Positions 27,116-36,306 of a stretch of 64,000 nt of DNA are shown here, one piece after another (the first letter of the stretch is position 1; each line of letters opens with the position of its first letter). The DNA comes from Peptacetobacter sp900550335. GTDB lineage: Bacteria; Bacillota; Clostridia; Peptostreptococcales; Peptostreptococcaceae. A program made the position numbers and the translations under genes. The stretch covers positions 124,001 through 188,000 of the forward strand of contig NZ_CP180001.1 of NCBI RefSeq assembly GCF_047528295.1. Direction: 5' to 3'. The notes under the pieces were generated by a model. It was not told the origin of the DNA. It made no database searches and worked only from the letters and a program-made list of their open reading frames with translations.

Positions 27116-28105
27116 TTAGTAAGACATTTTTTCTGGAATTACTCCTCTCACTCCACCTTTAGGATATTTTGTGTCTCCGATATATCTAGGCATTAAATGG
27201 ACATGAACATGCATCGCGCTCTGACCAGAATATTCTCCTACATTTACACCAACATTGTACGCATCTGGAGAATATTTTTCGTCTAATAGCTTTTTCCCTT
27301 CATCAACTAGATCAAATATCGCTTCTCTTTCTTCTTTTGTTAAATCAAAAAAGTTTGCTACATGTCTTTTAGGAATGAATAGCATGTGCCCCTTTGTTAC
27401 CGGAAATTTATCAAATATCGCAAATGCTAGTTCATTTTCTAGTACATATTCTTTTAGCTCGCAAAATATACAACTCATATCTTTCACCTCATCATATCTA
27501 GTTTTATAGTATTCCTTAGTCCTAAATTCGATGGCGTCTTTTATATTATACGCAAAAAATTTATTATCTTTAAATTCTTCTAATCTCTTTACTACTATTT
27601 TATCTTTATCTAATTCAAAAAATTCATTTTCACTTTTTATCATATACTTAACGGGATTACTTCTTGCTAGTTCTACATACTCCTCTCTGTTCCACTTTGT
27701 GAATTCTGAAGTATTTTTATCCGCATACATATCGACAGTATTTTCTTTTATTGAATAAAATTCTTTAAAGCTTTCATACAAATCCTCATCGTCTATTCTA
27801 GATTTTAAATCTCCATTATTGTAAAATGCCAATAAAAAAGGCATTTTATAACTTTTAGACATTCTTGTGTTTTCTATCATCTTAATAAATCTCCAGCAAA
27901 ATCCTTCGATTTCTTCTTTTTCAGCGCAGTTTAACTCGTCTATACTCATTAAATATCCTATATAATCTTTAAAAATATTTTCTTTGCTATTTTTCTTTAT
28001 TTCAAGATATGTTTCAAAGTTCATATTTTCAAATAATTCTACTCTGCTAGGTCTATATCCTAAAGCTTGTTTAACTTTATAATATTCGCTATCTATTATA
28101 CTCAT
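27116..28105 (-). CDS. HIT-domain protein with an N-terminal helicase-tail-like domain
   Basis: 329 residues. Residues about 210-329 are a HIT domain: CIFCELK, FDKFPVTKGHMLFIPKRHV and the histidine triad HVHVH at 299-303, so nucleotide hydrolase or transferase chemistry is expected. Residues 1-205 (LGYRPSRVELFENMN, IEFRTKEYYKTRY) resemble, from memory, the C-terminal region that follows the motor in DUF3427-type superfamily II helicases; this is inference. There is no helicase motor here. An ATG at codon 210 (base 27478) with GAGGTG upstream could give a separate HIT protein. The main start has AGGAG. Confidence 0.85.
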   Translation of the reverse strand: MSIIDSEYYKVKQALGYRPSRVELFENMNFETYLEIKKNSKENIFKDYIGYLMSIDELNCAEKEEIEGFCWRFIKMIENTRMSKSYKMPFLLAFYNNGDLKSRIDDEDLYESFKEFYSIKENTVDMYADKNTSEFTKWNREEYVELARSNPVKYMIKSENEFFELDKDKIVVKRLEEFKDNKFFAYNIKDAIEFRTKEYYKTRYDEVKDMSCIFCELKEYVLENELAFAIFDKFPVTKGHMLFIPKRHVANFFDLTKEEREAIFDLVDEGKKLLDEKYSPDAYNVGVNVGEYSGQSAMHVHVHLMPRYIGDTKYPKGGVRGVIPEKMSY

Positions 28106-28187
28106 AAGTGTTACTCCTAATTATTTTTATAGTATTTTTATTTTTAATTAGATTTTATCATAAATAGACTATCTGATAACAAAAAAT

Positions 28188-28225
28188 AAAACCACCGATA
28201 TATTGGACGTAGCTCTGGTGGTTTT
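28188..28225 (-). promoter_or_regulatory. Terminator-like hairpin in the leader of the HIT gene
   Basis: AAAACCACC (28188-28196) pairs with GGTGGTTTT (28217-28225). On the minus strand ATTTTTTG follows. A TATAAT (minus, 28300-28295) lies upstream with a weak TGGATA -35 at 17 bp, so a transcript from near 28288 would meet this hairpin before the HIT start at 28105. Upstream leader bases can also pair (GAGAAA with TTTCTC). It could be an attenuator, or the end of a short RNA of about 100 nt. I see no known riboswitch consensus. Confidence 0.45.
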
Positions 28226-28442
28226 ACCTTTTCTATAACTTTTAAGTTGAAGAGAAACAAGTAACCTCTATACTCTCATTTTCTCATCTTTTTTATTATA
28301 TCATACTGTTACTAAGATATCCATATTACTACAAAACCCTTTTATTTATATTCCTTGTATTTTTATTTTTTAATTTCTAGAAATCATAAAAAAATTATTG
28401 TATAATCTATAATTGAACTAAAATTTAGGAGGTTAACTATCT

Positions 28443-29345
28443 ATGTTTTATCTATTATTAGCAATAGTATGTAGTGGTTCTATAGCTTTAATATTCAAAT
28501 ACAGTGAATCAAAAGAATGCAACAGAGCTTTGGTTACTACATTTAACTACTTAACAGCTACACTAATATCAGCAATAGCTCTTGCAAAATCAGGACTAAA
28601 TATTCCTGCATCATTTGATGGGATAGTAGCTAAAACAATGGCAAACTTTTCAGGAACTCTTACTACTGAGGGAAGCTTTGGAGCTTCAATAATACTTGGA
28701 ATAATAACAGGATTTTTATTCTTTATAGGTTTCGTAATTTATCAGAAAAGTATAAATGAGTGCGGACCTTCAATATCTGGTATGTTTGGAAAAATGGGTA
28801 TACTAGTGCCTATGATTTTCTCAATATTTTTATGGAATGAGATGCCATCAGCGATAAAATGGGTCGGTATAATATTATCTTTTGCATCAATACTAATAAT
28901 AAATGTAAATCCTACAAATATAAAAGAATCTGATTTTAAACCTATTCTTTTAATACTATTTGTTTTTTATGGTTTTGCAGACTTTATGAATAAAGTTTTC
29001 CAGAAATACGCATTAGTAGAATACAAAAACTTTTTCTTATTAATAGTATTCATATCTGCTACAATATTTAGCTTAGGTATGCTATTCAAAAATAGAAAAG
29101 AGGGATTCAACCTTACTAGCTGCTTAATTGGTATAGGTGTTGGTATTCCAAACATGTTTTCTTCTTTCTTCCTTATAGATGCTTTAAAAACACTTGAAGC
29201 TGCAGTTGTCTATCCAATATTCAGTGCAGGTGGTATAGTGTTTATAATGTTTATGAGTTATATACTATTTAAAGAAAGGCTTCAGAAAAAGGAAAAACTT
29301 GCAGCACTTCTTACTATCGTAAGTATGGTAATTATAAATATTTAA
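28443..29345 (+). CDS. DMT-superfamily (EamA-like) permease
   Basis: 300 residues, almost entirely hydrophobic, with about ten predicted membrane helices in two halves, the layout of drug/metabolite transporters. The first half carries an internal long loop (residues about 53-85, SGLNIPASFDGIVAK and on) that is larger than usual. The second half ends with the conserved VVYPIFSAGGIVFIMFMSYILFKERLQ pattern in parts, typical of the last EamA helices. The substrate is unknown. AGGAGG lies before the ATG, and a TATAAT is at about 28403. Transcribed alone against the neighbours. Confidence 0.88.
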   Translation: MFYLLLAIVCSGSIALIFKYSESKECNRALVTTFNYLTATLISAIALAKSGLNIPASFDGIVAKTMANFSGTLTTEGSFGASIILGIITGFLFFIGFVIYQKSINECGPSISGMFGKMGILVPMIFSIFLWNEMPSAIKWVGIILSFASILIINVNPTNIKESDFKPILLILFVFYGFADFMNKVFQKYALVEYKNFFLLIVFISATIFSLGMLFKNRKEGFNLTSCLIGIGVGIPNMFSSFFLIDALKTLEAAVVYPIFSAGGIVFIMFMSYILFKERLQKKEKLAALLTIVSMVIINI

Positions 29346-29366
29346 TATAAATAACTCAATAAAAAT

Positions 29367-29429
29367 AAAAAGAACAAGATTATATCATTTTTATCTATAC
29401 AAATTTGATATTATTTTGTTCTTTTTTTT
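29367..29429 (+). terminator. Terminator of the DMT permease gene
   Basis: AAAAAGAACAA (from 29367) pairs with TTGTTCTTTTT (to about 29427) across a long AT-rich loop, followed by further T. It lies 22 bp after the stop. Confidence 0.7.
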
Positions 29430-29788
29430 CATTTTTATCAGTTTTTTTATCATATTTTTATTTTTTTGCATCTTTACAATATTAAGATATAATCAAGTTT
29501 ATTTATTTTTATAATATATAGTAAATATCGAAATTTATTTTATTTTAATTTTAGTAAATATTTTTTCTCATTAATTTTATTACAATAAGTAAGATTATAA
29601 TATACTTATTATTTACGTTATTTTCATAAATTTATATCGTTAATAAAAAAACATCATTTTTAAAGGAAAACGCTTGTTGTTTTTCTGTTGTTTTTATAAT
29701 TTCTACTTATATGATATTTCCACACCCATTATATATAGTTTTTTTATATTATCCTTTCATTTTTTTATGCTTGTGCAATTTATGGGGA

Positions 29789-29817
29789 TTTACATGTTGT
29801 TTTTTTTTTAATATAAT
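29789..29817 (+). promoter_or_regulatory. Orphan promoter in the dnaE-DMT gap
   Basis: TTTACA (29789-29794), a T-rich 17-bp spacer and TATAAT (29812-29817). No ORF follows before the convergent dnaE gene; a terminator lies about 120 bp on. The 29430-29788 stretch before it is AT-rich non-coding sequence with an imperfect cre-like AAACGCTT at about 29668. Confidence 0.55.
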
Positions 29818-29823
29818 ATATAT

Positions 29824-29970
29824 GAACTCAATACATAATATAACATAAATTAAGATTCTAAAAATTTTAATTTACTAACTAACCACTTTAAGATATTTTA
29901 AATTATCCTCTAATTTAAAATAATCAATCTGTAGAAAAAAACCACCTTTATATAAAAGGCGGTTTTTTTC
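29824..29970 (+). ncRNA. Candidate small RNA with a UCCUC hairpin loop
   Basis: The interval runs from the predicted start of the orphan promoter to a strong terminator, about 147 nt, with no ORF. It holds a perfect 12-bp hairpin, TATTTTAAATTA (29894-29905) and TAATTTAAAATA (29911-29922), whose five-base loop is TCCTC. Such C-rich loops in Gram-positive sRNAs pair with ribosome binding sites. The terminator hairpin (29935-29970) would be its 3' end. Transcription is inferred from sequence only. Confidence 0.45.
29935..29970. terminator. Bidirectional terminator between dnaE and the candidate sRNA
   Basis: AAAAAACCACCTTT pairs with AAAGGCGGTTTTTT with one mismatch around ATATA. T-tracts are available on both strands: T7 on the plus strand and T7 on the minus strand after dnaE. 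Confidence 0.82.
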
Positions 29971-30025
29971 TTTTAATTTATATTATTTTTGAATAATCCT
30001 ATAGATTTTGTTTATAAAATCAAAA

Positions 30026-33000
30026 TTAATTTTTCAAAATTTCTATATTTAACTTCCCTACTAATGTAGAAAGTTCTTTTTTTAGATTTTCGTCTGCATC
30101 TATATACATTCCCGGAACCTTATACTCCCTTGGGCTACTATCCATATCTATATTTTCATCCTTAGGTAGAAGTACAAGCCTATCTTTTCCTGGGTATTTT
30201 CTAGCTATAGAGAATAGCTTCATCAATAATTCTTCATTTCTTACAGTATCCACTCTCACATTCATCTGTTTACTTTGATTTACATTATTTGAATTTCCTT
30301 TAAAAGATATTTTCTCTACATTGAAACCTTCATCATCTCTTATATCCTTTATTTCTCTGGCAATTAGTTTTACTTCATCGTCCTCAACTATGTTCATAGT
30401 ACCTTTTATAAGTACTATACTGTCGTCATTCAATAGGATATTGTATTTTTTAAGAGTCTGTGGGAATACTACTACCTCGATTGTACCGTATAGATCTTCA
30501 AGTGTTATAAATGCCATTATCTCATTTCTCTTTGTAGTCATTATCTTTTTATTGATAACCATTCCACCCATGATAACCTCTTTTTCATTTAGCCTCATGT
30601 AGTTTACTTCATCTTCTTTTAACTCTTTTATTTTTTTCATACTTATACTAGTTTTTCTGTCTAAGTCTGATTTATATTCAGATAATGGATGTCCGCTAAG
30701 ATACATCCCCAATACTTCTTTTTCCATATTGAGTTTTTCTTTATCGGTAAATTCTCGTACAAAAGGCATATTATTTGCAATATCCATTTCCTCTGCATCT
30801 TCTACTTCTCCTGCAAATGCATCGAATAAAGATATTTGTCCTTGTACGTTCTTCTTTCTATCCATAGAGATACTTTCTAGTACTGATTCATATCCAGACA
30901 TAAGTGTCGCTCTATTTTCACTTATATTGTCGAAAGCTCCACATTTTATAAGACTTTCAATAACTCTTTTATTTGTATCCTTTGAATCTAATCTTTTTGC
31001 AAAGTCTACAAAGTCTTTAAAATCTCCGTTTGCTTCTCTTTCTTTTACTATGTTTTCGATTATATTAACACCTACATTTTTTACAGCTGCAAGTCCAAAT
31101 CTTATACTATTTCCTTCAACAGAGAATTTTGCAAAACTCTTATTTATATCTGGAGGATTTACAGGTATTTCAAGGGCATTACACTCTCTTATATACTCCA
31201 CTACTTTATCAGAGTTACCCATTATACTTGTTATAAGGGCAGCCATAAATTCAACAGGATAATGAACTTTCAGGTATGCTGTTTCATATGCAAGCACTCC
31301 ATAAGCAGCCGCATGAGATTTATTAAATGCATATCTTGCAAAGTCTATCATATCGTCGAAAATTTTATTTGCATCCTCTTCAGATATTCCATTTCTTATA
31401 CATCCTGGAATTTCTATATTTCCTTCATCGTCAAATTTCCCATGTATGAAATACTGTCTTTCTTCTTCCATGACATCCATTTTTTTCTTACTCATAGCTC
31501 TTCTAACTAAGTCGCTTCGACCATAGCTATATCCAGCTAAATCCCTTACGACCTGCATTACCTGTTCCTGATATACTAAACATCCATATGTTACCTCAAG
31601 AATAGGTCTTAGCTTGTCATTTATATATGTTACTTTTTCTGGATTATTCTTATTTTCTATATATGTTGGAATTGAATCCATTGGGCCTGGTCTGAATAGA
31701 GATATTCCGGCTACTATATCTTCAAAGCTATTTGGTTTTAGCTGTTTCATGAAGTTTCTCATACCAGAACTTTCTAGCTGGAATACTCCTAGAGTATTAC
31801 CTTGAGATAATGTTTCAAATACTTCATTATCATCATATTCCATTTTTGAAAAATCTATATGCTCTGTATATCCTTTTATATCTCTATTTAATTCAATTAA
31901 ATCTAATGCATCTCTAATAACTGTAAGTGTTCTAAGACCTAAGAAGTCCATTTTTAAAAGACCTAGTTCTTCAAGAGTAGTCATTGTAAACTGTGTAGTT
32001 ATTGAATCCTGATGTTTATATAAAGGTACATATTCATCTACCGGATTTCTGGCTATAACAACACCTGCTGCATGAGTAGATGCATGTCTAAGAGTTCCCT
32101 CTAATCTTTTAGATATGTCTATTACTTCTTTAGTTTCTGCATCTGATTCATAAAGCTCTACAAGAGTTGGATTTGTGTCCATAGCCTTGTCTATCGTCAT
32201 TCCAAGTTCAAATGGGATTTCCTTTGCTATTCTATCCGCTTTATTATAAGATACATTTAAAACCCTAGCTACGTCTCTTATAGCTATTTTCGCACCCATT
32301 GTACCAAAAGTAATTATCTGGGCAACATGATCTTCTCCATATTTTCTTTTTACATAGTCTATAACTTCTTCACGTCTTTCGTAGCAGAAGTCTATATCTA
32401 TATCGGGCATAGATACCCTCTCTGGATTTAGGAATCTTTCAAACAGTAGGTTGTACTTCATAGGATCTATATCTGTTATTTTTAAAGTATATGCAACTAT
32501 AGAACCAGCTGCACTCCCCCTACCAGGTCCTACCATTATATTGTTTTGTTTTGCATAGTTTATAAAATCCCAAACTATAAGGAAATACTCTACATATCCC
32601 ATATTTTCTATAGTATTTAACTCGTACTCCAGTCTTTCTTTGTATTCTTCAGGGCAATCATCTCCGTATCTTTCTTCAAGCCCTTTTTTACAAAGTTCTC
32701 TAAAATATCCGTTAGTAGTGTATCCCTCTGGTACATCGTATTTTGGAAGATGATATTTGTGGAATTCAAATTCGACATTACATCTTTCAGCTATTTCATT
32801 TGTATTATCTAAAGCTTCTTCTAGCTCTGGGAATAATTTTTCCATTTCTTCCCTACTCTTTAAATAGAATTCATCGCTTGGGAATTTCATCCTATTTGTA
32901 TCGTCAACAGTCTTTTGCATCTGTAAACACATAAGTATATCCTGTATTCTAGCATCATCTTTATCCACATAATGCACATCATTTGTGGCTACTAATGGGA

Positions 33001-33598
33001 TGTTTAATTCCCTAGAAAGTCTTACTACTTCTGTATTTACCTGCTTTTGTTCAGGAAGTCCATGGTCTTGTATTTCTAAATAATAGTTTCCATTACCAAA
33101 TATTTCTCTATATTCCATAGCTAATTTTCTAGCTTTATCGTAATTTCCATTCATTATAGCCCTAGGAACATCTCCTGCAAGACACGCAGAAAGAGCTATC
33201 AATCCTTGACTGTGTTTTTTAAGCTCATCCATGTCTGTTCTAGGCTTATAGTAGAATCCATCTACATAAGATTTAGATACTATTTTTATAAGGTTTTTGT
33301 ATCCAGTCATATCTTTAGCTAAAAGCACTAAATGCCCTTGATGCTTATCGTAGTTTGGATCTTTATCGCTTAGCTTTCTAGGTGCTGTGTATACTTCACA
33401 TCCAATTATCGGTTTGATTCCTTCAGCTTTTGCGGCTTTATAAAAATCTATTGCACCAAACATACATCCATGGTCAGTTATCGCAACGGCAGTCATTCCC
33501 TTTTCTTTAGCCCTTTTTACAAGCGTCTTTACTCTGGAAAATCCGTCAAGCAAACTATACTCAGTATGCACGTGAAGATGTGTAAAGTTTTTATCCAT
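30026..33598 (-). CDS. dnaE: DNA polymerase III alpha subunit
   Basis: 1190 residues. The N-terminal PHP domain begins FTHLHVHTEYSLLDG and carries the metal-binding histidines. The polymerase core has GPGRGSAAGS and the catalytic aspartates of PDIDIDF near 400. Tandem helix-hairpin-helix and OB-fold (about 1000-1080, VNYMRLNEKEVIMGGMV onward) regions follow. Length and architecture fit DnaE rather than PolC, as there is no inserted 3'-5' exonuclease. In Firmicutes DnaE usually extends primers for PolC. GGAGG precedes the ATG. Single gene with its own terminator. Confidence 0.97.
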   Translation of the reverse strand: MDKNFTHLHVHTEYSLLDGFSRVKTLVKRAKEKGMTAVAITDHGCMFGAIDFYKAAKAEGIKPIIGCEVYTAPRKLSDKDPNYDKHQGHLVLLAKDMTGYKNLIKIVSKSYVDGFYYKPRTDMDELKKHSQGLIALSACLAGDVPRAIMNGNYDKARKLAMEYREIFGNGNYYLEIQDHGLPEQKQVNTEVVRLSRELNIPLVATNDVHYVDKDDARIQDILMCLQMQKTVDDTNRMKFPSDEFYLKSREEMEKLFPELEEALDNTNEIAERCNVEFEFHKYHLPKYDVPEGYTTNGYFRELCKKGLEERYGDDCPEEYKERLEYELNTIENMGYVEYFLIVWDFINYAKQNNIMVGPGRGSAAGSIVAYTLKITDIDPMKYNLLFERFLNPERVSMPDIDIDFCYERREEVIDYVKRKYGEDHVAQIITFGTMGAKIAIRDVARVLNVSYNKADRIAKEIPFELGMTIDKAMDTNPTLVELYESDAETKEVIDISKRLEGTLRHASTHAAGVVIARNPVDEYVPLYKHQDSITTQFTMTTLEELGLLKMDFLGLRTLTVIRDALDLIELNRDIKGYTEHIDFSKMEYDDNEVFETLSQGNTLGVFQLESSGMRNFMKQLKPNSFEDIVAGISLFRPGPMDSIPTYIENKNNPEKVTYINDKLRPILEVTYGCLVYQEQVMQVVRDLAGYSYGRSDLVRRAMSKKKMDVMEEERQYFIHGKFDDEGNIEIPGCIRNGISEEDANKIFDDMIDFARYAFNKSHAAAYGVLAYETAYLKVHYPVEFMAALITSIMGNSDKVVEYIRECNALEIPVNPPDINKSFAKFSVEGNSIRFGLAAVKNVGVNIIENIVKEREANGDFKDFVDFAKRLDSKDTNKRVIESLIKCGAFDNISENRATLMSGYESVLESISMDRKKNVQGQISLFDAFAGEVEDAEEMDIANNMPFVREFTDKEKLNMEKEVLGMYLSGHPLSEYKSDLDRKTSISMKKIKELKEDEVNYMRLNEKEVIMGGMVINKKIMTTKRNEIMAFITLEDLYGTIEVVVFPQTLKKYNILLNDDSIVLIKGTMNIVEDDEVKLIAREIKDIRDDEGFNVEKISFKGNSNNVNQSKQMNVRVDTVRNEELLMKLFSIARKYPGKDRLVLLPKDENIDMDSSPREYKVPGMYIDADENLKKELSTLVGKLNIEILKN

Positions 33599-33670
33599 TT
33601 TTCCACCTCCATTTTTTAATTATATATATTTTATTATAATTTATTTTTTAGTTCTTTGTTGTAAATTTAT

Positions 33671-33705
33671 TAAAAAAGAGACTTTCCGAATCATAGAAAA
33701 GTCTC
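33671..33705 (-). terminator. Terminator after whiA
   Basis: GAGACTTT (33678-33685) pairs with AAAGTCTC (33698-33705). On the minus strand a T6 run follows. It ends the murB-whiA cluster 7 bp past the whiA stop. Confidence 0.85.
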
Positions 33706-33711
33706 CTATTT

Positions 33712-34668
33712 TTATTCTATATTATATTTTTCTCTTAGATTATCCGCTATTTCCTGTATTCTTTTTAATCTATAATTTACTCCAGATTTTCCTACAGGAG
33801 GAGTTAGCATCTCTCCAAGTTCTTTTAATGTAAGCTCCTCATTTTCTACTCTAAGAAGTGCTATTTGCTGTAGATTTTCAGGTAATTTCTTTATACCTAT
33901 TGTTTCTTCTATTATTCTAATATTTTCAACCTGTTTAACCGCTGCATTGACAGCTTTTGTTAGGTTAGCTGTCTCACAATTCACTATTCTGTTTACGTTA
34001 TTTCTCATCTCTTTTACTATCTTAACGTTCTGAAGTTTTAAAAGAGCATTGTGAGCACCTATAAGACTTAATAAATCAGATATTTGCTCACTTTCTTTTA
34101 TATATACAACATAGTTGTTTTTTCTAGCTACGATTTTGCTATTAAAATCAAAGCTATTTATTAAGTCTCTCAGAGACTGTGCAAACTCCAAATTGTTAGT
34201 TACAAATTCAAGATGATAATTTTTTTCTGGATCGCTAATAGAACCTCCACCAAGAAAAGCACCTCTTATAAAAGCTCTTTTCTGCTCGTCCATTGCAATT
34301 AACTCCTCAGCTATATCATTTTTAGGGAAAAAACCTTCTCCTTTTTCTAAAACACCTAGCTCTTTTAAAAGTTTTTCTGCCCCCATGTCGCTCTTGACAG
34401 TCAAAACATAGCTATTGTTTCTTTTAAGCATCTGGTTTTTATTTACAGCGATAGTAGTGTTGATATTAAAATCATGTTTTAAAAGCTTAAACACCTTTCT
34501 TGCTATCGAGTTAAGCTCTGTTATTATCTTTAGATTCATCTTTTTAAATCCAGCTATCTGTATACTTCCAGAAAGTCTAACTATCCCTGCAAGCTCAGCC
34601 AAATTTACAGCTTGTATATCAGAATCTATTCTCGTTAGTTCGTTTTTCGTCTCCGCTGAAAATGACAT
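33712..34668 (-). CDS. whiA: DNA-binding protein WhiA
   Basis: 318 residues. The N-terminal half is a degenerate LAGLIDADG homing-endonuclease fold (two copies, about 15-200, with RGAFLGGGSISDPEKNYHLE). The C-terminal WhiA helix-turn-helix includes LTLKELGEMLTPPVGKSGVNYRL in parts (about 272-300). In actinomycetes it drives sporulation genes; in Bacillus it affects division and chromosome segregation. Here it follows the yvcK, rapZ and nudix genes in the usual Firmicutes order. Presence does not imply sporulation. Confidence 0.95.
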   Translation of the reverse strand: MSFSAETKNELTRIDSDIQAVNLAELAGIVRLSGSIQIAGFKKMNLKIITELNSIARKVFKLLKHDFNINTTIAVNKNQMLKRNNSYVLTVKSDMGAEKLLKELGVLEKGEGFFPKNDIAEELIAMDEQKRAFIRGAFLGGGSISDPEKNYHLEFVTNNLEFAQSLRDLINSFDFNSKIVARKNNYVVYIKESEQISDLLSLIGAHNALLKLQNVKIVKEMRNNVNRIVNCETANLTKAVNAAVKQVENIRIIEETIGIKKLPENLQQIALLRVENEELTLKELGEMLTPPVGKSGVNYRLKRIQEIADNLREKYNIE

Positions 34669-34692
34669 TTCTATCTACCACCTACTGCCTTA

Positions 34693-35115
34693 TTATTTAT
34701 TTAATTTTTTCTTTATTTCTACAAGCGCTACTTTTATAATTTCTTTTTCATCATCGTATCTAGCCATTTCAACTACTCTATCTATATGGACAAATTTTGC
34801 ATCTACAAATCCCTCTTCTTTCTGAGGAATTGTGTCCATACTTCTAGCAGTCATTAAATACCAGAACACAGTCTTATGAACTGTTTTATTTTCGTCCCAA
34901 TTTTCTTTGAAAGTATAATGTATTTCACCAAGATATTTATCTATATCTGCTTTTACTCCAGTTTCTTCTCCTACTTCTCTCAATGCGGCTTGCTCGTGGC
35001 TCTCCCCTTTTTCAACTTTGCCTTTTGGGAGTACCCAATCTCCGTTAAATTTTCTAAGTAGAAGAACAGCATTTCCAAACAGTACAACTCCGCCGGCACT
35101 TACTTCTTCTCTCAT
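34693..35115 (-). CDS. NUDIX hydrolase
   Basis: 140 residues from the ATG at 35115, which has AAGGAG eight bases upstream; the longer frame begins with a GTG that overlaps this site. The Nudix box GKVEKGESHEQAALREVGEETGV matches GX5EX7REUXEEXGU and lies at about residues 34-56. The preceding WVLPKG fits diadenosine-polyphosphate or mutator-type hydrolases. The substrate is not clear. It is inserted between yvcK and whiA, 25 bp before whiA, an arrangement that I do not know as universal in the cluster. Confidence 0.92.
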   Translation of the reverse strand: MREEVSAGGVVLFGNAVLLLRKFNGDWVLPKGKVEKGESHEQAALREVGEETGVKADIDKYLGEIHYTFKENWDENKTVHKTVFWYLMTARSMDTIPQKEEGFVDAKFVHIDRVVEMARYDDEKEIIKVALVEIKKKLNK

Positions 35116-35187
35116 TCGATTCACTCCTTAAACTGTTTTCTTCTTTGGTCAGATAATCTTCTACCAGTAAACAATTTATGTCAACTG

Positions 35188-36291
35188 TTACATATTTCTT
35201 TCTTCAGAAACTATCTGCATAATTACTTTAGAAACATTTTTCGCATCATGTCTTATGTAATTATTTTTTATTTCGATAAGATCTGCCTCAATTACTTTTA
35301 TCCCCAACTTGTCAAAACTTTTTTTCTGGTGGTTATCTAAAAGGACTTGTTCCGCCCCATCTTTATTATAACGCATAAAAACATCTTCTTGCAGTATTTC
35401 CTTATTTGCAACTACATAATCTATGATATTTTCTCCTGCATGTTCTATTATAGCATTTGCATGGTCGAACAAATTATAATTTTCTGTTTCACCAGGTTGT
35501 GTCATTACGTTTCCTACATATACCTTAGGTGCATCAGAATTTTTAATAGCATCTACTACTCCATCAACTAAAAGATTTGGAATAACACTAGTATAAAGAC
35601 TTCCTGGTCCCATAACAATTATATCCGCATTTTTTATAGCGTATATTACCTCTTTAAGAGGTTTTATATGTGGATGGTCTAATCTAAGTCTTTTTATATT
35701 AGTTTTGTCTAATTTACAAACATCAGGAATAGCAGATTCTCCTTCTATTACCTTACCATTTTCAAGTTCTGCAACCAAGTTTACATCTTCTAAAGTAACT
35801 GGGTATACCTTTCCTGTTATAGCAAAAATCTCACCTAATTTAGATACAGCTGTTTCAAAATTTCCATAAAGTCCAGTCATCGCAGCTAAGAATAAGTTAC
35901 CAAAACTCTGACCTTTTAATCCGCCCTCTTCAAATCTGTACTGCATTACCTCGTTCATAGTAGGCTCTATATTTGCAAGAGCTAAAAGGCAGTTTCTTAT
36001 ATCTCCTGGTGGAAGCATTCCTAAGTCCTCTCTAAGTACTCCAGAGCCACCTCCATCATCTGCAACGGTAACAACTGCGGTTATATTATTTGTATAATAC
36101 TTTAATCCTCTTAGAAAAACAGATTGTCCTGTTCCCCCTCCTATAACCACTACTTTTGGATTTCTTTCTTCTAATTCTCTCTCTCTTATTTGATTTTCAA
36201 TTTTTGCTTTTCTAGCCTTTATATAAAGAATGATAGCCGCAATCAGAGCTATCCACCCTATTACACCAATTATATTATTTAAGTATTCCAT
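35188..36291 (-). CDS. yvcK: YvcK/CofD-like gluconeogenesis factor with N-terminal membrane anchor
   Basis: 367 residues. Residues 8-24 (IGVIGWIALIAAIILYI) form one membrane span, then a basic linker. The Rossmann-like domain begins VVVIGGGTGQSVFLRGL (48-64) and has DDGGGSGVLRE and GPGSLYTSVIPNL, binding UDP-sugars such as UDP-GlcNAc in characterised homologues. YvcK is needed for growth on gluconeogenic carbon and for cell shape. The membrane anchor is absent from the B. subtilis protein. Between rapZ (15 bp) and the nudix gene. Confidence 0.94.
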   Translation of the reverse strand: MEYLNNIIGVIGWIALIAAIILYIKARKAKIENQIRERELEERNPKVVVIGGGTGQSVFLRGLKYYTNNITAVVTVADDGGGSGVLREDLGMLPPGDIRNCLLALANIEPTMNEVMQYRFEEGGLKGQSFGNLFLAAMTGLYGNFETAVSKLGEIFAITGKVYPVTLEDVNLVAELENGKVIEGESAIPDVCKLDKTNIKRLRLDHPHIKPLKEVIYAIKNADIIVMGPGSLYTSVIPNLLVDGVVDAIKNSDAPKVYVGNVMTQPGETENYNLFDHANAIIEHAGENIIDYVVANKEILQEDVFMRYNKDGAEQVLLDNHQKKSFDKLGIKVIEADLIEIKNNYIRHDAKNVSKVIMQIVSEERNM

Positions 36292-36306
36292 AAAATGCCC
36301 CCATGA

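Noticed and set aside
28185..28300. T-box or c-di-GMP riboswitch before the HIT gene
   Set aside because: No T-box AGGGTGG core, no GEMM core; only a generic stem and terminator are visible.
29662..29678. cre site AAAGGAAAACGCTTGTTG
   Set aside because: Only the AAACGCTT centre matches; flanks are poor and no gene starts nearby.
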